From Paracoccaceae bacterium (GTDB lineage Bacteria > Pseudomonadota > Alphaproteobacteria > Rhodobacterales > Rhodobacteraceae): a stretch of 11,917 bases of DNA. Location: contig SPLB01000222.1 in NCBI GenBank assembly GCA_004566265.1, positions 1 through 11,917 of the forward strand, read 5' to 3'. The notes beneath the pieces are model-generated. The model searched no databases. It was not told the DNA's origin and was given only the letters and a program-made list of their open reading frames with translations. A program made the translations under genes and the position numbers. Of this stretch, positions 1 through 6,662 are shown in pieces (position 1 is the first letter of the stretch; every line of letters starts with the position of its first letter).

Positions 1-307
1 GCATCAATAAGGCGGGGTAGTCTGGGTCCCCAAAGCACAAAAGCCGCGCTTTGGCGGCTTTTGCTTTTGCGATTTCAGCATCAATAATTTCTTTTGGGCA
101 CGCGCTGTACCCGTTGACGCCTGCTTCCGCTGCCACTTTGGGCAGTGCATACAACACATTCTGTGCTGTCCCATACGCGGCCATCAGCCGGTAGAAGGTT
201 GAAATCCCGATTCTTCGGGAACGCAACAGGCGGAGCCAAGAATACCTTTGATCTTCCGTGGTGGGTGGGAGTGGGGGGTGATTGGAAGAATGTGCTTCTC
301 CGGTCAT
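1..307 (-). CDS. dprA: DNA-processing protein DprA, N-terminal part (cut by window start)
   Basis: DprA (Smf) binds incoming single-stranded DNA and loads RecA during natural transformation; in Rhodobacter it also serves uptake of gene transfer agent DNA. Reading the minus strand from the ATG at 307-305 gives 102 open codons that run off the window start. The protein opens with a proline-rich stretch (residues 9-17), then a helical N-terminal domain with the recognisable WLRLLRSRRIG segment (24-34), STFYRLM (36-42) and an A-L-P-K-V-A-A-E-A-G-V turn (54-64). It ends in the start of the Rossmann-like domain, ARLLCFGDPDYPALL (87-101). An in-frame TGA lies upstream, and GGCGGAG sits 6 bases before the ATG, which fixes the start. 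The gene follows tldD on the same strand after a 389-base gap with its own possible promoter. The family is recognised from sequence memory; the C-terminal two thirds cannot be seen. Confidence 0.88.
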   Translation of the reverse strand, partial: MTGEAHSSNHPPLPPTTEDQRYSWLRLLRSRRIGISTFYRLMAAYGTAQNVLYALPKVAAEAGVNGYSACPKEIIDAEIAKAKAAKARLLCFGDPDYPALLM

Positions 308-337
308 CCGATGCTCCGCCTTGTTGCAGGATCATGT

Positions 338-356
338 TTAACCCTAAAGAGGTTAA
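338..356. promoter_or_regulatory. Inverted repeat TTAACC-N7-GGTTAA upstream of dprA
   Basis: TTAACC at 338-343 and GGTTAA at 351-356 are perfect inverted 6-base arms around 7 bases, ending 31 bases before the dprA start codon. This could be a protein operator or a small hairpin in the dprA leader. The TTAA cores resemble CtrA half-sites, and competence genes in Rhodobacter are under CtrA control. The canonical CtrA site, however, is a direct TTAA-N7-TTAA repeat, whereas here the two TTAA cores are 11 bases apart, so that reading is weak. Confidence 0.35.
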
Positions 357-394
357 TAGGAGGTGAATATACAGACAGTTTGCAAAGATTTTTC

Positions 395-424
395 ATTATC
401 TCGTTCATCAACGTTTGGAACGAA
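395..424 (-). promoter_or_regulatory. dprA: Possible dprA promoter with overlapping inverted repeat
   Basis: On the minus strand a GATAAT element (395-400) lies 18 bases after TTCGTT (419-424). The spacer is almost filled by CGTTC-N11-GAACG (402-422). The -35 match is poor and the -10 is one base from TATAAT, so this is a candidate only. If real, the transcript would start near 388 and give a leader of about 80 bases that includes the TTAACC/GGTTAA repeat. Confidence 0.25.
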
Positions 425-629
425 ATGGCGCTTCAGAAAAAGAGCGCTGAGAATAAAATGAATATTTAACAGGTGCTTGGGGTGAGTGTGGCGCAATTTT
501 TGCGCGCAATTGACTGCGACCTGTGTCTCAAATTGGTTGACGAAATGCGGGATGCTGATCGCTTTTGAGAGAAGTTTCTGGAGGGATTGGTAAATCTCGT
601 TGGTCGAGCCAGTCATGCCGCCGGCACAG

Positions 630-660
630 AAAAACGAGCGAGTGACACGCGACTCGCCCG
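630..660 (-). terminator. Intrinsic terminator of tldD
   Basis: Read on the minus strand, CGGGCGAGT (660-652) pairs with ACTCGCTCG (643-635) as a 9-base-pair stem with one G-U pair and an 8-base loop, followed directly by five T residues (634-630). It lies 37 bases past the tldD stop, the expected place and orientation for the end of that transcript. It suggests that dprA is transcribed separately. Confidence 0.78.
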
Positions 661-696
661 TCTCGATCAAACATGGGGCTGTTTTCTGCGACACGC

Positions 697-2118
697 CTAG
701 GTTGCGGATCCGCCAACGGTCAACCCCCCCATAAGAACGCTGGGTTGGCCAACGCCCACAGGCACCCATTGCCCCTGCTTGCCGCAATTGCCCATGCCGG
801 GATCCAGTGCCATGTCGTTTCCAAGAGCGCGAATCTGGTTCAAAGCGGTGGCGCCATCCCCGATCAATGTGGCGCCCTTGACTGGGGCACCGACCTTGCC
901 ATCCTTCACACGATAGGCTTCGGTGCAGGAGAAGACAAACTTGCCGTTTGTTATGTCGACCTGACCACCTCCAAATCCGACGGCCCAGATCCCGTCTTTG
1001 ATGTCGCGCACCAGATCTGCGGGGTCTGCATCGCCGCCCAGCATATATGTGTTCGTCATCCGTGGCATGGGGGCGTGGGCATAGCTTTGACGGCGTCCAT
1101 TGCCCGTGCTTTCCACGCCCATCAGACGTGCGTTCTGGCGGTCTTGCATGAAGCCAACAAGAATGCCGTCCTCGATCAGGGTGGTTTTCTGGCTTGGCGT
1201 GCCTTCGTCATCCACCGTGATTGATCCACGGCGATCCGGGATCGTGCCGTCGTCCAGCACCGTGACGCCCTTTGCAGCAATGCGCTGACCCATGAGGCCT
1301 GCGAAAGCAGAAGAGCCTTTGCGGTTAAAGTCCCCTTCTAGCCCGTGGCCAATGGCTTCGTGCAGCAGGATGCCCGGCCAGCCTGGTCCAAGCACCACAT
1401 CCATTTCCCCTGCAGGGGCGGGCTCTGCCTCGAGGTTGACCAACGCAATACGCAGCGCTTCGCGGGCTTTGGCTTGCCAGTCTTCCGGTGCGATCAGCCC
1501 GTCAAGGCCAACACGACCGCCGCCACCGGCACTGCCGCTTTCGCGGCGGCCCCGATCCTCCACAATAACCGACACGTTCAGGCGAGTCATAGGGCGGACA
1601 TCGCGCACCCGCACACTGTCTGCGCGCAGGATCTCGATTTCCTGGATTGAAGCGGCCAGAGTTGCAGAAACCTGAACCACCCGCGGATCAAGAGCCCGCG
1701 CGAAGGCATCGATTTCCCGGAGGGTCTCCACCTTCACCGGAAAGCTCTGCGCGGCAATCGGATCCTGCTCCGTATAAAGTTTGCGGTTTGTAGGCGTGGG
1801 CGCTGTTGCGGCTGTTCCGCCGCCGTCGCCAACCGCGAGCCGGGCGGTTTCCCCCGCGCGCTTCAAAGCTTCAATAGATACTGTGGTCGAATGGGCATAG
1901 CCTGCGACGTCGGCTTTAACTGCTCGCAGCCCGAATCCTTCCGCCGCATCGAAGCTGGCGGATTTTACCCGGCCGTCGTCAAGCACGAGCGCCTCAGATT
2001 TGCGGCGCTCCACAAAGACTTCCCCGTCATCTGCGCCATTTAGCGCCTGCTGTAGGATGGGGAGTGCCTCATCTTCAGGCAGCGTTGTCTCGAAGGGAGA
2101 GAATCTGGAATCGTCCAT
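697..2118 (-). CDS. tldD: Metalloprotease TldD
   Basis: TldD is a cytoplasmic zinc protease subunit. With its partner PmbA (TldE), not in this window, it degrades unfolded peptides and matures some modified peptides. The 473-residue length is normal for the family. The active-site motif HEAIGH is at residues 253-258, inside the typical GWPGILLHEAIGHGLEGD segment. The conserved FSCTEAY segment follows at 396-402, with Cys398 the expected third metal ligand, and a glycine-rich GMGNCGKQGQ segment at 441-450. A GAGG lies 9 bases before the ATG. The gene is divergent from coxB, with 179 bases between the two starts, and ends at its own terminator. TldD next to cox or dprA genes probably reflects conserved gene order and not shared function. 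Family assignment is firm; the physiological substrate is unknown. Confidence 0.95.
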   Translation of the reverse strand: MDDSRFSPFETTLPEDEALPILQQALNGADDGEVFVERRKSEALVLDDGRVKSASFDAAEGFGLRAVKADVAGYAHSTTVSIEALKRAGETARLAVGDGGGTAATAPTPTNRKLYTEQDPIAAQSFPVKVETLREIDAFARALDPRVVQVSATLAASIQEIEILRADSVRVRDVRPMTRLNVSVIVEDRGRRESGSAGGGGRVGLDGLIAPEDWQAKAREALRIALVNLEAEPAPAGEMDVVLGPGWPGILLHEAIGHGLEGDFNRKGSSAFAGLMGQRIAAKGVTVLDDGTIPDRRGSITVDDEGTPSQKTTLIEDGILVGFMQDRQNARLMGVESTGNGRRQSYAHAPMPRMTNTYMLGGDADPADLVRDIKDGIWAVGFGGGQVDITNGKFVFSCTEAYRVKDGKVGAPVKGATLIGDGATALNQIRALGNDMALDPGMGNCGKQGQWVPVGVGQPSVLMGGLTVGGSAT

Positions 2119-2135
2119 GGAGCGGGGCCTCGTTT

Positions 2136-2149
2136 TTGATTTAAATCAG
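2136..2149. promoter_or_regulatory. FNR/FnrL-type box TTGAT-TTAA-ATCAG
   Basis: The site matches the FNR consensus TTGAT-N4-ATCAA at 9 of 10 defined bases. FnrL is the oxygen-sensing regulator of this type in Rhodobacterales. The box lies in the divergent region, 18 bases upstream of the tldD start codon and 149 bases upstream of coxB. If coxB starts about 7 bases after the TATAAT at 2193-2198, the box is centred near -61.5 to -62.5, the classical class I position for activation. Binding and direction of effect are inferred. Confidence 0.55.
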
Positions 2150-2192
2150 GAAAGCGACGCTATGCCGCGCGTCTCCCTCTTTATGTGACGCT

Positions 2193-2198
2193 TATAAT
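2193..2198 (+). promoter_or_regulatory. coxB: Possible coxB -10 element (TATAAT)
   Basis: A perfect TATAAT lies 99 bases before the coxB start codon. No good -35 hexamer is seen 16-18 bases upstream (CGTCTC or neighbours), which would fit a promoter that depends on an activator. A minus-strand candidate for tldD, TTGTCA (2219-2224) with 17 bases to CATATT (2196-2201), overlaps it, so the two genes may have competing divergent promoters. Confidence 0.4.
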
Positions 2199-2231
2199 AT
2201 GATTTCTAACGACAGTAATGACAATGTCCAC

Positions 2232-2270
2232 GAACCGGAGTTCAACGGTTCAGGGCGCAGCTTAGAACCG
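2232..2270 (+). promoter_or_regulatory. coxB: Two mutually exclusive hairpins in the coxB leader
   Basis: CGGTTC (2246-2251) can pair with either of two identical GAACCG copies, upstream at 2232-2237 (8-base loop) or downstream at 2265-2270 (13-base loop). Both stems have only 6 pairs. The arrangement lies between the likely promoter and the coxB ribosome site (AGGA at 2288-2291). It could be a switch, an operator array or chance; no T-run follows, so it is not a terminator. Confidence 0.3.
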
Positions 2271-2297
2271 GTAACGACCAAGCTATCAGGATGTGAT

Positions 2298-3206
2298 ATG
2301 AAGAACGCTTTGACGCTCGCGGGGCTTTTCACCGCGCTTTCTAGCCTTCCGGCCATGGCGCAAGACGGATTGGAAACCATTGGCAAACCCCACGATGGGT
2401 TGCTGGGATTCCAACCTGCGGCAACACGGCTGGCAGAAGGTATTCAGTGGGTCGATAATTTCGTCCTTGTCATAATCACCTTGATCACCCTGTTTGTGGC
2501 AGGCCTTCTGTTGTACGCGATTGTCCGGTTTAATCGTAAGGCACACCCGAAACCGAAAAGCTTCACTCACAACACGCCGCTTGAGATCGCTTGGACCATT
2601 GTGCCGCTCTTGATCCTCGTTGCGATCGGCTCTCAATCGCTGCCGGAATTGTTCGACCAGCAAGAAATTCCCGAAGCAGACGTGACCATCAAAGTTACCG
2701 GCTACCAATGGTACTGGGGGTATGAATATGTTGATCACGACTTTGCGTTTGATAGCTACGCAATTGGTCACAGTGCGACGCTGACCGACGAAGAAGTCGA
2801 GGCCGGAGCGATCCCGTTTGTCCGAAGTGCGCTGATGGATCAGAAACTCGTCGACGCAGGCTATGCACCTGACGAATTCCTGCTGGCGACCGACACCGCC
2901 GTTGTGGTGCCTGTTGGCAAAACTGTTGTGATGCAGGTGACCGGTGCGGATGTGATCCATTCCTGGACCATTCCGGCCTTTGGTGTGAAGCAGGATGCGG
3001 TGCCGGGTCGCCTGGCCGAACTGTGGTTCAATGCGACCAAAGAAGGCATTTACTTTGGTCAGTGCTCTGAGCTGTGTGGCAAAGACCACGCTTACATGCC
3101 GATCACTGTCAAAGTTGTCTCTGAGGACGCTTATGAAGCATGGCTGAAGGGTGCGATTGACGAATACGCCGGTCGGCCGCTCGACTACCAAGTCGCTTCG
3201 AACTAA
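2298..3206 (+). CDS. coxB: Cytochrome c oxidase subunit II (CuA subunit)
   Basis: This subunit accepts electrons from cytochrome c at its binuclear CuA centre in the periplasm and passes them to heme a of subunit I. The 302-residue precursor starts with a signal peptide (residues 1-21, AMA before QDG). Two transmembrane helices follow (about 52-78 and 94-118), then a periplasmic cupredoxin domain. CuA ligands are visible: His221, Cys256, Glu258, Cys260, His264 and Met267. The aromatic electron-entry segment YQWYWGYEY is at 136-144. I chose the ATG at 2298 because it gives the signal peptide and has AGGA 6 bases upstream; an open extension to 2199 adds 33 unlikely residues. It heads the oxidase assembly operon; catalytic subunit I is absent here, as is usual when ctaD is encoded elsewhere. 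An alternative symbol is ctaC. Confidence 0.96.
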   Translation: MKNALTLAGLFTALSSLPAMAQDGLETIGKPHDGLLGFQPAATRLAEGIQWVDNFVLVIITLITLFVAGLLLYAIVRFNRKAHPKPKSFTHNTPLEIAWTIVPLLILVAIGSQSLPELFDQQEIPEADVTIKVTGYQWYWGYEYVDHDFAFDSYAIGHSATLTDEEVEAGAIPFVRSALMDQKLVDAGYAPDEFLLATDTAVVVPVGKTVVMQVTGADVIHSWTIPAFGVKQDAVPGRLAELWFNATKEGIYFGQCSELCGKDHAYMPITVKVVSEDAYEAWLKGAIDEYAGRPLDYQVASN

Positions 3207-3304
3207 GCCGATCCTGCGCCGGTCTGTTGCGGGCCGGACCTTCCGACACTGAATGACTGGCGGCGACGTATGGCGTTGCCGTCACTTGCAGCAGAGAGAC
3301 TGAC

Positions 3305-4246
3305 ATGACCGACGCCAGCATCAACGCAAGCCTGCCCCGTGAAGACGACGCCCAGCTGGGCGATTACTTCGCGCTGCTCAAGCCGCGGGTCATGTCACTG
3401 GTTGTCTTTACCGCCTTCGTTGGGCTGCTTGCTGCGCCTGTTTCCGTACATCCTGTTGTAGGTTTCTGTGCCATTCTGTTTATCGCTGTTGGGGGAGGGG
3501 CCTCCGGAGCGCTCAACATGTGGTGGGACGCAGACATCGACCGAATCATGAAACGCACCAAAACCCGCCCAATTCCTTCTGGCAAAGTGCAAGAAAGCGA
3601 GGCGCTCACCCTTGGTGTGGCGCTGTCGGGTCTGTCGGTTATCATGCTGGGGCTCGCGACCAATGTGTTTGCGGGCGCGTTCCTTGCCTTCACAATCTTT
3701 TTTTACGTGGTGATTTACACCATGTGGCTGAAGCGCTCGACACCACAGAACATCGTGATCGGTGGTGCGGCAGGGGCGTTTCCGCCCGCGATTGGCTGGG
3801 TGGCGGCAACAGGTTCGTTGACGCTTGAGCCAATTTTGATGTTTGCCCTGATCTTCGTGTGGACTCCGCCGCACTTTTGGGCGCTCGCCCTTTTTATGCG
3901 GTCGGATTACGATAATGCGGGCGTGCCGATGCTGACTGTAACCCACGGGCGCCGCGCGACGCGTAGGCATATTCTGGGGTACACCTTGGCTCTGGCAGTT
4001 CTGTCAATTGGCACAGGCTTCACGGCGCTGGGGGGCTGGATTTACCTGTCTGTTGCAGCCGTGCTAAATGCAGTGTTCCTCTTCGGTGCGGTCCAGATTT
4101 TACGAAGAGACGAAGATATGTCAGAGGTCGACAACTTCAAAGTTGAACGTCAGTTCTTCTTTTTCTCGCTTCTGTATCTTTTCCTTCACTTTGGCGCGAT
4201 CCTGACGGAGGCGTTGCTCAAACCCTATGGCTTTGGAGGCTGGTGA
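3305..4246 (+). CDS. ctaB: Protoheme IX farnesyltransferase (heme O synthase)
   Basis: CtaB (Cox10) attaches a farnesyl group from farnesyl diphosphate to heme b, giving heme O, the precursor of the heme A used by subunit I. The 313-residue protein is a polytopic inner-membrane prenyltransferase of the UbiA superfamily. The prenyl-diphosphate/Mg motif N-x3-D-x3-D is at Asn71, Asp75 and Asp79 within NMWWDADIDRIMKRTKTRP (71-89). A second conserved region, RSDYDNAGVPML, is at 199-210, and VWTPPHFWALALF precedes it. GAGAGA stands a few bases before the ATG. The 98 bases after coxB show no terminator with a T-run, so cotranscription is likely. Heme A synthase (ctaA), needed for the next step, is not in this window. 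Confidence 0.96.
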   Translation: MTDASINASLPREDDAQLGDYFALLKPRVMSLVVFTAFVGLLAAPVSVHPVVGFCAILFIAVGGGASGALNMWWDADIDRIMKRTKTRPIPSGKVQESEALTLGVALSGLSVIMLGLATNVFAGAFLAFTIFFYVVIYTMWLKRSTPQNIVIGGAAGAFPPAIGWVAATGSLTLEPILMFALIFVWTPPHFWALALFMRSDYDNAGVPMLTVTHGRRATRRHILGYTLALAVLSIGTGFTALGGWIYLSVAAVLNAVFLFGAVQILRRDEDMSEVDNFKVERQFFFFSLLYLFLHFGAILTEALLKPYGFGGW

Positions 4247-4247
4247 G

Positions 4248-4415
4248 ATGAGCTTGCGCAAAGAACACGAACTGCACGGACGCCGCAAAGGGCGCAATAT
4301 TGGCGTTGGTCTGCTGCTCGCGTCCTTCGTCGTATTGGTCCTGGCCTTGACCATGGTTAAGGTGACGTCAAATGGGTTCCAATTCCCGACCAATCTTGCA
4401 GGAGAAACCGGATGA
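4248..4415 (+). CDS. Small single-pass membrane protein of the cox operon (CoxF-like)
   Basis: The 55-residue product has a very basic N-terminus (RKEHELHGRRKGRN, residues 4-17), one hydrophobic helix (about 19-37) and a short polar tail, which predicts one membrane span with the N-terminus in the cytoplasm. It begins one base after the ctaB stop, with GGAGG 8 bases before the ATG, and its stop overlaps the ctaG start (ATGA). Translational coupling is therefore likely. Small proteins at this position between ctaB and ctaG are common in alphaproteobacteria and are often annotated as oxidase assembly proteins or CoxF-like. The exact role is not established from sequence. A longer start at 4227, inside ctaB, is open but lacks the good ribosome site. 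Confidence 0.82.
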   Translation: MSLRKEHELHGRRKGRNIGVGLLLASFVVLVLALTMVKVTSNGFQFPTNLAGETG

Positions 4416-4987
4416 ACGTGAGCGGCCCCCAAAAAACGGTTCTGCAACTGGTTTCGGTGGTGCTCCTCATGGGGGGGCTCGCTTGGGCATCGGTTCCGTT
4501 TTATGATTGGTTTTGCCGGGTCACAGGCTTTGGCGGCGTCACTGGCGTTGCTGAAACCGGGGCCGAGACCATCCTCGACGAGACGATCACGGTGCGCTTT
4601 GATGCGTCCAAAGAACGGGGAATGCCGTGGGAATTCACGCCTGTCGCGCGAGAGATGGAAGTGCGCATTGGTGAGACCGGTCTGGCCTTCTATGAGGCAT
4701 ACAACCCCACCGACCGCCCTGTTGCAGGGCAGGCGTCTTATAATGTCACCCCCTACACGGCGGGCGGCTTCTTTGAGAAAATCCACTGCTTCTGTTTCGA
4801 AGAACAGGTGCTGCAGCCCGGTGAACGGGTGCAGATGCCGGTGACCTTCTTTGTCGATCCAGAGATCGTCGAAGATGTCGACGGACAATATGTGCATACG
4901 ATAACACTGTCGTACACATTCTATGAAATTGATCTGCCCGAGGACTATGCGTCACTCGGACAAAACGCAGACAGAGAAATAAACTAA
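4412..4987 (+). CDS. ctaG: Cytochrome c oxidase assembly protein CtaG/Cox11
   Basis: CtaG delivers copper to the CuB site of subunit I. The 191-residue protein has a short cytoplasmic N-terminus, one transmembrane helix (about 10-28) and a periplasmic immunoglobulin-like domain. The conserved PFYDWFCRVTGFGG segment (29-42) carries Cys35. The copper-binding motif HCFCFEEQ (125-132) carries Cys126 and Cys128. Other family landmarks are PWEFTP (72-77) and YTFYE (168-172). AGGAG precedes the ATG, which overlaps the stop of the small upstream gene by 4 bases. All key cysteines are present, so it should be functional. Confidence 0.96.
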   Translation: MNVSGPQKTVLQLVSVVLLMGGLAWASVPFYDWFCRVTGFGGVTGVAETGAETILDETITVRFDASKERGMPWEFTPVAREMEVRIGETGLAFYEAYNPTDRPVAGQASYNVTPYTAGGFFEKIHCFCFEEQVLQPGERVQMPVTFFVDPEIVEDVDGQYVHTITLSYTFYEIDLPEDYASLGQNADREIN

Positions 4988-5012
4988 GGCCACTTTGGTA
5001 AGGGACCCTTGA

Positions 5013-5828
5013 ATGGCACATGCTAAGAACCACGACTTTCACATTCTGCCACCATCGATCTGGCCTCTGCTGAGTTCGGTTGCCACTTTCTTTATGCTAT
5101 TTGGCGCGGTGCTCTGGATGCAGGGCATTGCATCTTGGATGTTCTGGATGGGCTTTGTGGCCCTGATGTATTCGGTCTACTGCTGGTGGGCAGAAACCGT
5201 TGCTGAAAACAAAGCGGGTGATCACACGCCTGTGGTCCTGATCGGCCTGAGATATGGGTTCATCCTCTTCGTCATGTCGGAGGTGATGTTCTTCTTCGCT
5301 TGGTTCTGGTCGTTCTTCAAACACGCCATCTACCCGATGGAACAGTATTTCGGAACCGAGTATGTGGCGCCCGAGATTTACCCGGTCGATGCGTTCCACT
5401 TGCCGCTGATCAACACGCTTGTGCTGCTGCTGTCTGGCTGTGCTGTAACTTGGGCGCACCACGCGCTGGTGCACGAGAACAACCGCAAGGCGCTGATCCA
5501 AGGTCTGGCTATTGGTATTGCACTGGGCGTCTTCTTCACCTTCTTGCAGGGCTACGAATACGTGCACCTTCTGCACAAAGGCTGGGAGTTTGGCGGCGAC
5601 GAGTTTTACTCCAACTTCTTCATGGCCACCGGCTTCCACGGCTTCCACGTGATCATCGGGACCATCTTCCTGACCGTCTGCCTGATCCGCGCGATGAAGG
5701 GCGACTTCACCCCGAAACAGCACGCAGGTTTCGAGATGGCAGCCTGGTACTGGCACTTTGTTGATGTGGTCTGGCTGTTCCTGTTTTTTGCCGTTTACAT
5801 CTGGGGCACCGCGGGTTTGGCGCACTAA
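5013..5828 (+). CDS. coxC: Cytochrome c oxidase subunit III
   Basis: Subunit III stabilises the aa3 oxidase against turnover inactivation and supports proton uptake by the D-pathway of subunit I. The 271-residue protein is highly hydrophobic, consistent with seven transmembrane helices. Family landmarks are [14 protein letters not shown] (89-102) with the conserved Glu90, GYEYVHL (180-186), [12 protein letters not shown] (206-217) and [14 protein letters not shown] (245-258). AAGGGA lies 7 bases before the ATG, and the gap from ctaG is 25 bases, so it is part of the same operon. A strong terminator follows it. An alternative symbol is ctaE. Confidence 0.97.
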   Translation: MAHAKNHDFHILPPSIWPLLSSVATFFMLFGAVLWMQGIASWMFWMGFVALMYSVYCWWAETVAENKAGDHTPVVLIGLRYGFILFVMSEVMFFFAWFWSFFKHAIYPMEQYFGTEYVAPEIYPVDAFHLPLINTLVLLLSGCAVTWAHHALVHENNRKALIQGLAIGIALGVFFTFLQGYEYVHLLHKGWEFGGDEFYSNFFMATGFHGFHVIIGTIFLTVCLIRAMKGDFTPKQHAGFEMAAWYWHFVDVVWLFLFFAVYIWGTAGLAH

Positions 5829-5903
5829 GGTCTGCCGCCACTCCGTTTCAATGTAACGGGTACATCTTTGCGGTTCTTATTTTCGCAAGGGTCACGTAAT
5901 ACC

Positions 5904-5937
5904 AAGGCGCGCGGGGCAGGGGCTTCGCGCGCCTTTT
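5904..5937 (+). terminator. Intrinsic terminator after coxC
   Basis: GGCGCGCG (5906-5913) pairs perfectly with CGCGCGCC (5926-5933) around a 12-base loop and is followed by TTTT (5934-5937). Flanking AA/TT can extend the stem by two pairs. It lies 75 bases after the coxC stop and only 22 bases before surf1, so it probably ends or reduces transcription from the structural genes before the assembly gene. Confidence 0.72.
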
Positions 5938-5959
5938 CACTTCTGGGACGAAGACGCAA

Positions 5960-6658
5960 ATGGCACGGACGTATTTCTTGGCGCTGGTCGGCGGTCTGGG
6001 GCTTGTAGCTCTGCTAAGCCTTGGCATCTGGCAACTGCAGCGCCTCGATTGGAAAGAGGGCGTTCTGGAGACCATCACAGCGCGCATCAAAGAAGAGCCG
6101 GTTGCCTTGCCTGTGAACCCGACGCCTGACGGAGATGCCTATCGTGCGGTGTCTATGCCCGGCGAGGTTCTGCCCGAAGAACTGCATGTCTATTGGGTCA
6201 CGTCCGAACAGGGGCCAGGTTATCGGGTGATATCTCCTTTCCTCACCGATCAAGGCCGCCGCGTTCTGCTGGACCGTGGATTTGTCACCGCTGGGGCCAA
6301 GCTTGAGGCCCGTTCAACCGGGCGCGCGTTGGTCATCGGCAATCTGCTTTGGCCTGACGAGGTCGACGGCCTCACGCCTGCGCCTGATTCTGTGGGCAAT
6401 ATCTGGTACGCCCGTGATGTTCCGGAAATGGCCGCGGCATTGGGCACTCAGCCGCTGCTGGTCGTCGCGCGCGAGATGAACCCGACACCAGCGGTCAATT
6501 CGATCATGCCTTTGCCGGTTTCGACCCAGAATATCCCGAACAACCACCTGCAATATGCACTCACTTGGTTCCTGCTGGCCTTTGTATGGGCGGCGATGAC
6601 CGGACTTTTCCTCCTGCGCTCCCGCAAGGGCTCGACCGCGCACCAACTCAAGAGCTGA
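5960..6658 (+). CDS. surf1: SURF1 family oxidase assembly protein
   Basis: SURF1 helps insert heme A into subunit I of aa3-type oxidases. The 232-residue protein has the family layout: an N-terminal transmembrane helix (about 6-24) running into GIWQLQRLDWK (22-32), a periplasmic domain with GYRVISPF (87-94) and RVLLDRGFV (101-109), and a C-terminal helix (about 199-219) preceded by the signature PNNHLQYALTWF (193-204). GGGACGAAGA lies upstream of the ATG, inside the short gap after the coxC terminator. Many relatives have a DUF983 gene between coxC and surf1; none is encoded here. The four-base gap to thrC implies that surf1 is cotranscribed with thrC. Confidence 0.95.
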   Translation: MARTYFLALVGGLGLVALLSLGIWQLQRLDWKEGVLETITARIKEEPVALPVNPTPDGDAYRAVSMPGEVLPEELHVYWVTSEQGPGYRVISPFLTDQGRRVLLDRGFVTAGAKLEARSTGRALVIGNLLWPDEVDGLTPAPDSVGNIWYARDVPEMAAALGTQPLLVVAREMNPTPAVNSIMPLPVSTQNIPNNHLQYALTWFLLAFVWAAMTGLFLLRSRKGSTAHQLKS

Positions 6659-6662
6659 GACC

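Larger units (their letters stand above)
308..696. other. dprA-tldD intergenic region, AT-rich
   Basis: This 389-base stretch between the tldD stop and the dprA start holds no convincing gene. Small open frames exist on both strands, but none has a good ribosome site together with a recognisable protein. It contains the tldD terminator (630-660), a short hairpin GCGCAA-TTT-TTGCGC (491-505), a CGTTC-N11-GAACG inverted repeat (402-422) overlapping a weak minus-strand promoter candidate, and a perfect TTAACC-N7-GGTTAA inverted repeat (338-356). The part from about 340 to 480 is clearly richer in A and T than the flanking genes, which fits a promoter and leader for dprA. Confidence 0.7.

Noticed and set aside
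39..62. Perfect stem AAAAGCCGC / GCGGCTTTT that looks like a bidirectional terminator
   Set aside because: It lies inside the dprA coding region, encoding the Lys/Ala-rich AKAKAAKA segment, so it is a by-product of codons and not a likely terminator.
81..335. Minus-strand frame of 84 codons beginning at 335
   Set aside because: It overlaps dprA in another frame and its product resembles nothing, whereas the frame from 307 gives a clear DprA N-terminus.
338..356. CtrA binding site before dprA
   Set aside because: The canonical site is TTAA-N7-TTAA as a direct repeat; here the TTAA cores are 11 bases apart and the arrangement is inverted at the 6-base level, so I report only an unassigned repeat.
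357..364. Excellent ribosome-site-like AGGAGGTG on the plus strand
   Set aside because: No start codon follows at a proper distance; the nearest usable frame (TTG near 379, ending at 469) is too far and gives an unremarkable short peptide.
353..787. Minus-strand frame of 144 codons across the tldD end and the intergenic region
   Set aside because: It overlaps the tldD 3' end in another frame, runs through the tldD terminator and has no recognisable protein.
2199..2297. Extended coxB start at 2199
   Set aside because: The extra 33 residues precede and would bury a clear signal peptide, there is no ribosome site before 2199, and the start sits at the likely -10 element.
5097..5825. 242-codon minus-strand frame across coxC
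   Set aside because: It mirrors the coxC codons, is rich in charged residues and His/Gln, and has no sign of a real domain.
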